Assembly: GCA_038093515.1 (NCBI GenBank)
Contig: JBBPSI010000079.1
Location: 1 to 64,000 of the forward strand
Source of the DNA: Butyriboletus loyo
Lineage: Eukaryota; Basidiomycota; Agaricomycetes; Boletales; Boletaceae
Length of the DNA stretch: 64,000 bases
Reading direction: 5' to 3'
Each line of letters begins with the position of its first letter. Positions within the stretch are counted from its first letter, which is position 1. Both the position numbers and the translations under genes were made by a program. Positions 33,501-44,293 of the stretch are shown here, one piece after another. The notes beneath the pieces are model-generated. The model saw only the letters and a list, made by a program, of their open reading frames with translations, had not been told where the DNA came from and searched no databases.

Positions 33501-33888
33501 GGTGTAAGCAGGATGGTGGGATTGCAGGATCAAGGGGATCAAGAACACCTGGCTTCCTCGCTGCACATAATATATGGTTGTTTGGTCTTGTTGACACTGA
33601 TATGCATCAGCCCACAGCCCTTGGCGCGTGTCGAGTCTTCTGACATGCCACCGCCACGTGTTCCACACATTCACGCTGCTACATCGTTGACCCACATCAC
33701 AGGTCCTGCTTCACTGAATGACTAGGCCACCATGGCTCTCAAACGATATCATAGTAAACAGGTTGATGCATGGTTGGGCGAAAGCCTGGGTCCTAAATGC
33801 GGGAATCTCCCGAAGTTGTGTGCTCACACTGAACACTTTTTGAAGTACCTTCGAGCTACCCATTGTTACGGTTCTCCGACGAAGCGCT

Positions 33889-33955
33889 GATCATCCTGGA
33901 TGTGCATTGATTCTATCGTCACTCACGATGCAATCAATGCACATCCAGGATGATC
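33889..33955. repeat. Perfect 24-bp inverted repeat (hairpin), 19-nt loop
   Basis: Arm 33889-33912 (starts GATCATCCTGGATG) is matched base for base by the reverse complement of 33932-33955. The loop is 33913-33931. It could be a terminator-like or cruciform structure, a small foldback element or a small-RNA precursor. No gene on either side explains it. Confidence 0.93.
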
Positions 33956-36114
33956 TTCTCGCTTGAAGGTGTCGGGAACAGCAGGACTGGAGTCCATCAG
34001 GGAAGGAATTTGTCGGACTTGAAAACGAGACCGCACTTCGTTCCGACTGGGGCCCAATTATAACCTTGGAGTTTTCATAGATCCTGTCGTAGAAACCTCG
34101 GCGCTGCCAGCGAAAGTCGATCTCAAACTGATATCTCTTTGAGAGGTTTGAGAGGTTTTCGATGACTGTGCTTGAGAGGCAGACAGGGTCGATCCCACCT
34201 GGTCTGTAAAGGATCAGTGGTTCGAGGTTCCCTTAGGGGAATGGGCAACACGGACCGAATCAGGACAGGTAGAGATTGAAGATGTTGCCTACTGGCGGAC
34301 GATCGCGGCGAACGAAGTTTCTTTCTCGGCGGTCCGTACAACGGCCCTGGGTAGTAGTATCGGTAAGGAGAAAATACTAGGTCGAGATCAATGCAAATAT
34401 TGTAGTGATCCAATGGGGGGACTCACTGCTAGTCGCGAGATACAGAACTCTTCACGGTTGATCTCGGGAACCTCGGGGCTTTGTCACCTTCCATGAATGA
34501 TGATGACCAACGCGACGCAGATCAAACACCGTATACCGCGTGGTCATTCGGATCAGTACATTGTGCAAATCCACAAGAACCTCGCCGCCAATCAACCCTC
34601 TCCGCCGTACACCTCCGCGTCGCCATCTGCAAGCTCACCAGTCTTTTTCTGGGCCTCCGGAGTCCGGATGCACGTACGCGATCGCAGGTGGTGCGCGTGG
34701 AGGAGGCTCAGTTGACCAGCTCCAAATCGATTGAAAACCTCCCTGCAGAACCACAGCACCCTCGTATACGAGCATGAGACACGAGGAGAGTGAGGACGAT
34801 ATAACGCCAATACTCATGCAAGCAACCACGACACAAGGAAAAAAAAAATTGGAACACAGAAACTGGGCCAAATGCATCATCACCAAGAGGGTTCAGCGAA
34901 ACTTGAAGAAGGAATCAGGATGCCGAGACTCGTTCATTCCATACAAGATTCGAGTGAGTGGGTTCGCTTCTTCGTACATCAGCAAAACGGTTGCTGGTTT
35001 CCGATGCTAACCGAGTGTAGCCAGTGCTACAGACTGCTACAGACTGCTAACTGGTGGTTCCGACCAACAACCGTTTCACTGATGCAAGTCCGGGCAGAGG
35101 GAGCAAGTCCGAAAGGGCGGGTTGACTGGGAGGTGAGTGAATACGACGGGCGCCAAGTACTTTGCCATCCGTATGGCTGCTCGTCCGTTTCGTCGAACGC
35201 CCCAAAGCTATGCTACCTCTTCATCCATGTGAATGAGATCCAGGCTTGTACGGTACGTGCATTCGTTCAAAGTGTTACCGCGTTGGAAACCGTCGTTGGA
35301 CAGGGAACTATTTCATATTTTGGGGTCACCGAGGAACTACTAATGGGAAGGCAAGTGTTCTGCAAGTGTGCAAGGCCAAGAATTGTCAGCTGCTACGATA
35401 CACTTCGATCATGCGCCATGATCGTAGTGCCTCGTGAACGGTGCTTGCTTGGACGGCGGACCAGTTATCGATAATAAACCAACCTAGCGGTATGTAGATG
35501 ACATGGGACATGGCATCATCATCATCATTGGCAGTACCCTGACAGAGTTAGACGCCATCCTCATCATGCACAGTCGTCAAATTTACCTTACACCCAATGT
35601 GGTACTGGAACCCCTCTCGAGCAAGATCTACAAGCTCATCGACAAGTAGCTCGTCACAGCCATTCACGTGTGCCCTGCCACTTACTCCATGGACCTCTCA
35701 GACAAGTGTACGGTCGTTGTTTTACATACTCTGGTTGCCCGCGCACATCCCCGACAACGCCCGCTGATACAGCAGGCGACACGATCTCTGTCTCTCTCAC
35801 TGCACAAGCTCGATCCAAGCGCCTATCGCCAATGTTGCTGGTGTCGCTGCGGGTGGGCTCGGTTGGGTGATTGATACCCAAGTCGGTCTCATTCGCAGGA
35901 CGTGTGATCAAACGGGCAACACCCATATTCAGGCAGGCCTCTCTATTCCCCGAGACGCCCCATTAAACGAAACAGGAGATTTTGGGGGGACGCTATCAGG
36001 TCTGAGCCAACCGGCGACGACCTGTCAGACACTGTAGTTTAGAGATCATCCGAGACCATGTAGATTGACTGTCTGGACAGGATATTAGATTTAGATAGAT
36101 TTCAGATCGCCTTT
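33956..36114. other. No recognised gene; open frames of unknown meaning
   Basis: Includes a 200-codon plus-strand frame (34872-35474) without an identifiable domain, and a segment at about 35836-36043 that reads NVAGVAAGGLGWVIDTQVG then GLIRRTCDQTGNTHIQAGL-like sequence to a stop, possibly the last exon of an unrecognised decayed gene. No complete model can be supported. Confidence 0.4.
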
Positions 36115-37540
36115 TCTGCTTTCCGTATGGGACCTCAGAGGCACTCGGGAGATTATTTGGTGAGTGGATTCCCGCTCAAAAAGGTTTTGTCTTCATTCCC
36201 TACGGGAGTCTGATTGTACTATGCCACCGCCTTCTTGCTCGACCGTCATTGGCCGGTTTCGTAATCCAGGTCGCAGCTTTCTTCAGCTGCATGGCATTCG
36301 AGTCGTTCGGCTCTACTCCGTTCCCCTAGCTTCACCATACATATCAGGAATTCATTACGTTCTTCGTTCAGTCCTTCCGCATTTACAGGCGTAGGGTAGG
36401 TTGGTTTCTACCCTTCGTCGACTGAGCCCCGCCGCTGCATATTCTCGCAGTCCGCAATAAAAGCTGGCTCACCACCAGTTTAGTGGTAAGTCGTGTGCTT
36501 CGGGTGTGATTTTTCCTAGATGACGCTGGTCATTAACATTGGTGGATCCGGTGTGTCGCATGCTCCCAAGCTCGCTTTCTCCGTAAGTACTAATACCGCC
36601 ACGCATATAATTTTGGGTCTCGGTGGGTTCCAGATGGTTTTATCGATGGAGATAAAGACCGACGTCACCACACAGTCTACACCGTCAAGGCGTATGATGT
36701 TTCGATCTCGTAATTTGTTTCATTGGCATCCTGCTCGTGCCCACTTAGTTTGCACCTCCGAACGTTTACACGGCTGGATACCATGAGCGTAACGAGGTAA
36801 ATATAGTCCCATGAACAGCCTGCAGCCTGCTGATGACACGCCCAGACTCCTACGATGGCCGTCGATGCAGTCGTCGTAGCAGCGGTCATTCTCATCACCC
36901 CCGGGCGTTCTTCTGTTATCTGTCGTAGGTGTCGCGAACTGGCTTCCGGAGGTGAATATCTGTACACGTACACTCATGTGCATTCTGAACGTTCGTGTTG
37001 TCAGATCTAACACGATGATGATGATCAATAAATTAGCAAGCGTCCATGTCGATGGGATCATTTTCTGTGAGAGACGAGTGCGGTCTAGCTCGCGCTCGGT
37101 ATCAACACCGGTGTTTTGACCAGGAGAATTTGGTGACCCGGTGGCTAAGGCGCATATTGCTGACAGTGTGTGCCATCGCTTCGCTAGTATCCGCAAGCAT
37201 GGGTGTGACTGCGGGTTGATGATGAGGATGATCCTGTGATAGATTGCTTTTTGGCCACATCGAATCAAGCGGTACCTTGTTTCTCTTTGAGAGCGAGCTT
37301 GTGTGTGAGTGGCTCGTCGAATGCCTCTTGGATCCGGCCACGGACAGTGTTGATTGGAATTCGCGAGGTGCCTGGATGGCGGTGGCGCACTAGAAGGAAC
37401 AAATGATGGGTCGCTCCCGATCCATTGTGAGGAGGATATCGATATCCAGCGCACAACCCTAGTCATTGCTAGTTTACCCGAGAACAGAACGGCTGGGGTA
37501 AGATGCGGGATAGACCTGAATAAGATACGGACATGATGGC
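36115..37540 (+). pseudogene. DUF6534-family remnant, 5'-truncated
   Basis: Nucleotide similarity in the same order and orientation to 12200-13350: the GGAGTCTGAT block (36202 vs 12271), GGCATTCGAGTCGTTCGGCT (36291 vs 12362), TTCGTTCAGTC (36364 vs 12428), the RELASGGE/ARTGFRR region (36938 vs 12990) and GTCCATGTCGATGGGATCAT (37043 vs 13095). The upstream exons (up to the YTYLVTGFGNP region) are missing; similarity starts around GTSEALGRLF. No long open frame remains, so it is a decayed relative of the DUF6534 gene at 11703. Confidence 0.7.
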
Positions 37541-37824
37541 ATCATGATCGTAAAAGCGGAAAACATTGCCTTGAGGAACGCCATACCTGGAGGCCTATGT
37601 CCATTCCCAATTGATGTGCAAGATATTATCGAATGATATCTATAGTTGTGGTAAATGTTTCGGGGTCTACTATTAACAAAATACAAGAGCACCGAAACTT
37701 TGAAAGCAACGATCGCAGAGAGCTGACAAACACGGCGAGACAGCGAGACAATGGCAAGATGACAAAACCCGATCGACAATCGACGTTGAGAGCAAAGGAG
37801 GCATGTTCACATACGCTGTTCAAA

Positions 37825-40800
37825 CTAAACGATCTCCAATACCTTCGCCCGGATTTTCTTGCCAGTGCCTCGAAGTTGGTGTGGCTGAACGCCCGAAACA
37901 ATGATCTCCCCTTCGGCGGCGACGCGCCTGTATCGGTTATTTGACTGCTGCTCAAGCAAGAGCGCGCTAAATGGCTGCCCAAGGCGGGCAATCAGCTGCA
38001 GCGCCTGGGTATAAGGGTCCACGCGAGCTGAGGGTTCGGCATGTAAGGGGGAAGCGGGCGCGGAAGTATCATCATCATCGATGCCACTCTCCGTGTTCGC
38101 GTCGGACTTGACCTCCAGCTCGTCGTCGAAGCTCCCTCTGGACCCTACCTCACCGTCGGACTCGTCCAATGCGAACCCATCATGTGGATCGCGGAGATCA
38201 GGGAGCCAGGGATGTACAAAGACGAGTTCCCGTGGGTTCTTCAGTGGCATCTCGTCCGTAGTCCTAAACTCCACTTTGCCAAGCAACGAGACGGTTGCGC
38301 GATAAAGGAACCCGGGGTTCCCACGAGTGTCTTGTATTCCAATCTTCATAACGGAGAACACGATGCACGGGAGGTGTAAACAACGGTTTGAGAAGGTTGC
38401 TCGAGGAAGTTGGATGATTTGGTAATATAATTGTAGGGCATCCTGGAGTGGTAACCCCTTGCGCAGCTCTTCTATACGCGTCATAAATTCAGTGGCTTCC
38501 ATGGGCTGTGGGCTGTACGGCATCTGGTTGTAGACAGCTAGTGAATCAGGAAGAGAGGAATTGTACAATGATGATTTCCCAGTCCATGCGATGACGGTTA
38601 CATCTCCCGAGCGACCAACGATGTTCTCTAAAAGATGACCGAGCGCTGTTTTTCCCAAGCCGTAGCGAGGCACAATGTCGCTCGAGAATATTCCGAGCAA
38701 GGAGTATGCGATATCCTCCTCCTTGGTTGCATTGCGTGTTGACGCTAAGCGGAGCTTCTCCCGCACTCCCAGATTCTCGGGTCGAAAATTGGTGATGGTG
38801 TTGGAATCGATTCCCATGGCATGACCTAGCTCCTGCTTGATGGCAGGGGATTCCTTGTGGTTGTTGTGCATGTCATTGAGATATGGTTTCCAATCACGGC
38901 CATAGAAGCGGATAACCTTCGATGCAAGAAGTTCCTGTAAGGTCCAAGCACGCGTCATCCACCGGCTCTTCGAAAGGTCGCCGAGTTCTGACGACGATAG
39001 GACATCCGCGAGGAAGACGAGTGTTGCTGCTGCTTCCTCGTACCAGCCGTACATGGAAGTAAGGGATTGGCTTAAGATGGCGCTCGTGTCCTTGTCTATA
39101 CAACATGTATCTGACCAAGCCCATCGATAGCCATCTGTGCGAACCGTGGCACAGAATTGACGGAGCTTCTCATTCAGCGGCGACTTGTCCAGATTCCACA
39201 CGGTTTCAACTAGGTTAACCTCTTGAAACGTTGGTTCTTTCCCCTCCCACGTGTGGGAAAACATGATCCATTTAAAGTATTGCACGACAGCTTGAAGGAT
39301 ATGCTGTTTGTCTATCTTCGTTGTTGCGATCTCGGAGACAAGTTTCCCGAAGGGTTTTTCTGCTTTGAAGAGCCGAATCCGCTCATCTGCGTCACATATT
39401 TTGCCAGTCGTGACGTCAATGAGCACAAGCGGACAGATCTCGAAGATTTCGTGAATAATGACATCGATGGCGGCAATTACCTCGCGCGGAGCGGTATAGT
39501 TTTCTCGTAGTCCTGTAAAGCATTCTCGATGCATTGTCCCCAAGATAATATCAGTGACATACGGCCTATTTCTTCGTCCGGGGAATTCTCAATGATTGTA
39601 AGCAAACGAAGGACGGCATTGATCGCTTCACCATAATCTTCCATACCGTGAAGCGCCGCATGTTTCCTTTCATATCCCTGATGAGATGACGGGTCCAGCT
39701 TGATCACCTACGTAGTTATGGATGATGAGCCAGTAAGTCACAGTCAAATATGACATAACACACGTACCTCATCCGCATCGGCCAGAGCATCTTTCCACAA
39801 TCCCAGTGCAGCTCGTGCCCCGCTCCGTTTCGCGAGGATATCCATCGAGTTTGAAGAATCAAGCGACAATGCAGAGGAGTAATGCGAAATCGCTTCGCTG
39901 TGTTCCCCCGAGCTTAACGCAGTGTCGCCGTGCTTTTCAAGCATGTCGACACATTTTCTCTTGAGATCTGAAAGTACACGTTACATAATTGTCCACGTCC
40001 ACTATATTCGCATATCAATACCTACCCGTGACCCAATCTGGTATTACATTATTCGCAGGTATATCCCTGCCCAAGATTTCGAGTATCTTGCGAAGTGCCT
40101 CTGCGGCCTCCTGTACGCGGCCCGCGGCATGGAGAACTTCGCAATGGTATCGCTGCACCGTGATTTGAAGACTGTCGAAGCTCCATCCAAATATCTTTTC
40201 ACAAGACTCAGCATATATCGTAGTGGTACCATCAGAAGTAACTTACCATCGAGATACTCTCTAGATGATACCCTGTATTGGATGAGGCGAAAGCCTGTGC
40301 CCGTTCAAGTGACTGTATCGCACGTTCATAATCACCTCGTATCAGGTACATTTTCCCGAGAACCTAGGGAAAATCATCATGTGCATATGCGCGGTCAAAT
40401 CGCACGAAATACCTGGAGGTAGCAATACTTTGCCTTATCATTATTCGGAATGTCAATTAGGTCATACACGCGCGAGATCGCTTCGTCATATTTCCCGGTC
40501 ATGAAAATGATGATGGTCTAGGGGACGGAGATGCTTAGTTTTATCAAAAGCCTGGTATTTGTGCACAACCTTGATAAGCAGCAGCAAATCGCTCTCGTTC
40601 GGATTACAGTTCCAGAACGCGAGGTCGAATACCCGAATCGCTTCCTCTGGTTCGCCCTTTCCGATTTGTGCGATAGCGGCGGTAATATAGCCCATGGCTG
40701 ACGGCCGGATGTCGAGAGACTTGACGTTTGGATAAGTGAACGTAAGGCACGGAAGAGTGGATCAAATATTACCTTTTGGGCGTCCTGATGCGCCGAACTC

Positions 40801-41165
40801 CAGTTCTGCGAACGAAGTCCTAGCAGGGCATTACGAGCGAGCAAGTGGTGGGTTTCATTCGAGAAACTTGGCGGGTCGTCGTGGAAGAGAGGTGCACCTG
40901 GGTCAGTAGAGCCCTTCCACGCAAATTGTTTGAAAGCGCCAATACCCGGGGTCCACCTCACTTGCAAATCATTAAGTAAAGACTGCAAAGTAGATTTTTC
41001 GTCCTGGAGACGAGCGACCTGAATATCGTGCTGGACTGCGAATTCCTTAGCTTCCTTCTTCGCTTTCTTGAGGTCGTTTTGGAGGATCGAGATCTTTCGG
41101 TCGGCTTCAGAAGAAACAGCGACTGCGGGTCGGGTTGATGATATTTGGATAGCGCGAGTGTGGGT
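37825..41165 (-). CDS. Coiled-coil / TPR / HET-domain protein
   Basis: Reading 3' to 5': coiled coil (KISILQNDLKKAKKEAKEF, RLQDEKSTLQSLLNDLQVRW), then TPR-like helices over several phase-compatible exons (GYITAAIAQIGKGEPEEAIR; MTGKYDEAISRVYDLID; MYLIRGDYERAIQSLERAQ; GDTALSSGEHSEAISHYSSA; AALGLWKDALADADE; HAALHGMEDYGEAINAVL), then a large exon (to the stop at 37825) with the HET domain: FSHTWEGKEPTFQEV, WAWSDTCCIDKDTSAILSQS, RWMTRAWTLQELLASKVIRF, then NLGVREKLRLASTRNATKEE. HET domains trigger cell death in fungal heterokaryon incompatibility; TPR arrays serve as NLR-like sensors. An acidic linker and a short C-terminal domain follow. In this frame I find no start codon before the TPRs, but a 41-nt intron would join it in frame to the HSP70-like exons upstream (41207-42833). 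Confidence 0.85.
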
Positions 41166-41206
41166 CTCGCGGCTCGCGAGGTGACCAGATGATGATCACG
41201 ATTTAC

Positions 41207-42833
41207 GTGGGATAACACCGCCCCATTAGCAACCGCCTTGTTACTGAAAACGCGTCAGAAGAATTCGCGAGCATGCTACAAGCACACACATGTGATTGTC
41301 CGGACGGCAAATGGCGATTTTCTTGCCCTCGAAATACGACTTGAGTCGAGACCAGAGCCAGTCGTTCGTCGAGAGACCCCCAACAAGGAATGCCATCTGA
41401 AAATGTGGATAAACGTGACGGATGATTCGAAAAAGGCAAAACCCACAGTAATCGGCGTCGTAGCACATTGTAGCTGCTTCTCGAATGCGCCAATGATGGC
41501 GTCGACCGAATCATTGAACAGGCCGGTGGCTTCTTCACTGAATAATATAGAATCAGATGGTCAGTGGCGATGGCGTAGATCGAACAGCGTCCTACCCCGA
41601 CAACTTCAGCTTCCCAAATGAAATGTTATATCCCGAATTATTAGTGCGAAGCCCGGCAACCCGGACATAAGCCGGTTCTTTATCACTCTTGATGACGTGT
41701 TTTGTTGATTTGTCGAATTCGCGTGTAAACTCAGCAATCTCCTCAGGGCTGCAGTGTGCCCAGCCTGCGAGTTTTCCTGTTTTCAGAGTTTCTCGAGTTT
41801 GTCACTGGCACTGGCAAGTAAATGGAAGGAACAGGCCACCAACGTTGTAGCAGAGCCCTAGCCCGGCGAATAACAAAGACCGAACCCTGCAGTTGGCCTA
41901 AAAAGCGATAGGGTGGAATAAGTAACGCTTCAGCAGTCAGAAATAGCTACGTACACTGAGCTGGAGCAATCTCCTCGCAGGAGACCGGATTGGTCGTCAT
42001 TGAAAACATGCTCAAGTCGATGGTTCCACCGCCAGCATCGATAATCACGATGCCTCGAGGAGAAGCTTGGTTGACTGTCTCCACGCCAAGAAGGTTTGAG
42101 ACGCAAAAGTGAAGGCTTGCTTCACCCTCCGTTAGCATTTGGACACGAGATTGCCCCTCAGGTGTATCGGGGATAAGGCCGGCACGCGTAATCGCCTGAC
42201 GATATAGCGGTTGTACACCTTCCCAGCCATTTGGATGAGTGAAAATATACTCGATGGAATCCTGAATGGATGACCAGGCGAATGCGAGATGGCGTTCCTG
42301 AATATAGTCCTTGGCGCACTGTGAGAGATACGCGACAAAACCTGTGAGAACATCGACAGCAGATTTTCCGGGAGGGAGTGGAGGTAAATCATCCTTCAGA
42401 TTTATAGAAGATGCTAAATGCATCGGGCGGAGGTGAAGCTTCCACCTGGATTTCAAGGATGAGTATGAGTTCTACGAATGCCTCGACGTTGCTAATAACC
42501 AACCATTCAGCCTTCGTCCATCCTTCAATCATCGCCGCCTCAGCGTTGCTTTCAGCGAGCACCGCAGCACCAGCTGCCATGACATTACCGCTGTTGTCGT
42601 AGTACAAGAGAGATGGTACTTTGGCATCACCGCCAACCAGTTGCAGCGCAGGATATCTAAGCCCAGTCAAGACGGATCGATAGGAAGAAATGGAGAACTT
42701 GCCTCGTGACTCCAAGGATCTCAGGAACTCGTCCTTGTTCAAGGATACAGTACGAGATACCGCTGTAAGTCGTACCGATATCGAACGCCACGACGAGTCT
42801 GGTAGGGCCAGCGTACGGTTCGAGGTCTGGCAT
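41207..42833 (-). CDS. HSP70-like actin-fold ATPase domain protein
   Basis: Starts MPDLEPYAGPTRLVVAFDIG, giving phosphate-1 loop AFDIGTTYSGISY; then KVPSLLYYD, KLHLRPMHLASSINLKDDLP, CVSNLLGVETV, the second loop IDAGGGTIDLSMF, CQLQGSVFVIRRA, GLFNDSVDAIIGAFEKQL and the adenosine motif AFLVGGLSTNDWLWSRLKSY, ending NKAVANGAVLSH. This is the fungal HSP70-like family (two-lobed actin-type ATPase without the canonical substrate-binding domain). Exons include 42703-42833, 42504-42656 and 41955-42445. The first intron is GC-AG (AG|GCAAGT). The usual C-terminal 'DHxVTSRVAR..YG' part is only weakly present downstream (DHHLVTSRAARPTLA, about 41155-41195). Either the gene ends at a stop at 40958 in that frame, or it is spliced into the TPR-HET exons. 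Confidence 0.85.
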
Positions 42834-43119
42834 GGCTTGCTAGTTTGAGAGAGGGAAGTGGGCAATAGAGAGTTTATAGGCTAGTCGCCATAAAAGTGCC
42901 ACGGAACACGAGTTCACAGCCCGTACGTGATGGTGAACGAGAAGCGTTTGTCTGTCCTGTCTACATGATAACCCACCAGTGGATCCTATGACTATCTTCA
43001 ATTCATGCTTCATGCTGACACAACTTGCAATTAATCCAGTCACTCACCACTGTCACTTTTTTTAATTCCGTCCTTCGAAAAAAACGCTGAGAGGAGTTCC
43101 GGAATGTGCTTTTGATCAG
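42834..43119. promoter_or_regulatory. Presumed promoter of the HSP70-like gene
   Basis: Upstream of the start codon, between the gene and the minisatellite. No specific element recognised. Confidence 0.4.
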
Positions 43120-44025
43120 CCCTATAGTGACTGAGCGCTCGCCCAAGCTGTCTCACACACCGTACCATCCTTGTCGCATCCCATGTAGGAAGTGAGTGAT
43201 TCCACCTTACTTTTACGACTGTCTCATAGACCGCATCGTGCCCGTCGGATCCATCTAGTTAGTGAGTAACCCCCGATTCCTGCCCTCACAACCATCTCAA
43301 ACATATCATTCCATTCGGAAGTGAGTGATCCTCGACCCCGCTTTCGATCTTCTCGCAAACCGCGTCGTGCTCATCGTGTCGCATTTAGCGTATGGGCGGC
43401 CATCGAATTCAGCTTTCACAGCATTACATCCTATCCAGTTGGTGAGTGAACCTCAACTTCGGCTTTCACGACTGATTCACAGATACAATCGTGCTTGTCA
43501 CATCCCCTGTAGCAAGTAAGTGATCCTTGATTCCCACTTTCACATTCCTCTCGCAGGCCGTACCGTACTTGTCGCATCCTATCTAGTTGGCAAGTAATCA
43601 TAAACTCTGGCATTCATAGCCCACTCAGCCTGTATTTTCTTTTGTCTCATCCCATGTAGGAAGGCAAGTGAGTGATCCTCGATCCCTGCTTTCACATTCG
43701 TCTCACAGACCCTATTGCACTTGTCGACCCTATATAGCGAGTGGGTGATCCTCGACTCCTGCTTTCACAGCCATCTTATAGACCTTGTTTTTCCCATCCA
43801 GCAAGCGAGCAGTCGTCCACTTCCGCTTTTACAGCCAACTGCACCGTGCTTGTCACATTCCATGCAGGAAGTGAGCGATCCCATACTCCCACCTCTACAG
43901 CTAACTCACGGACCGCATTGTGCTTGTTGCGACGCATCCAGTTGGTGAGCGCCTCGACTGCCTGCTTTTGAAGCCGCCTCGGAGACATCATGGTTCTTGT
44001 TGCATCCGATGCTAGGTGGTTGAAC
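43120..44025 (+). repeat. Degenerate minisatellite, ~75-bp unit, about 12 copies
   Basis: Units begin near GTGAGTGATCCTCGA and contain CTTTCACA, TCTCACAGACC, CTTGTCGCATCC and TCTAGTTGG/TGTAGGAAG. GTGAGTG-like starts fall at about 43189, 43319, 43439, 43515, 43665, 43740, 43869 and 43944, mostly 75 bp apart, with shorter units of 58-72 bp. Every unit carries a GTGAGT splice-donor-like hexamer and an internal CAG. No long ORF spans the array. Confidence 0.85.
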
Positions 44026-44293
44026 AAGGAGGAGCGCAAGGAGGAGCCAGAAGGAATGATAGATATGTACCTCGGCGCTCTCTGACGACACCCATCCTGC
44101 GCCCATCCTGCGCCCATCGACTCGGAGAGATCCGTCATCCATGATCACCCCGGATACTACTACTCCCTTGCAGGCGATCGATTCAGGATCACTCACCGAC
44201 GTGTCCCCAGGGTAACACCCAAATTCCCGCTATACAAATACCCGTTCTCACATCTGGTCGCCCAGCAGAGCAGCTGCTATTTCTCTTGCCAGC

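Noticed and set aside
37825..42833. STAND NTPase (NACHT/NB-ARC) in the HET gene
   Set aside because: No Walker A (GxxxxGK[ST]) P-loop is seen; the nucleotide-binding part is the HSP70-like actin fold instead.
43120..44025. CRISPR-like array
   Set aside because: Units are ~75 bp, diverged and without constant-repeat/variable-spacer organisation, and the DNA is clearly eukaryotic.
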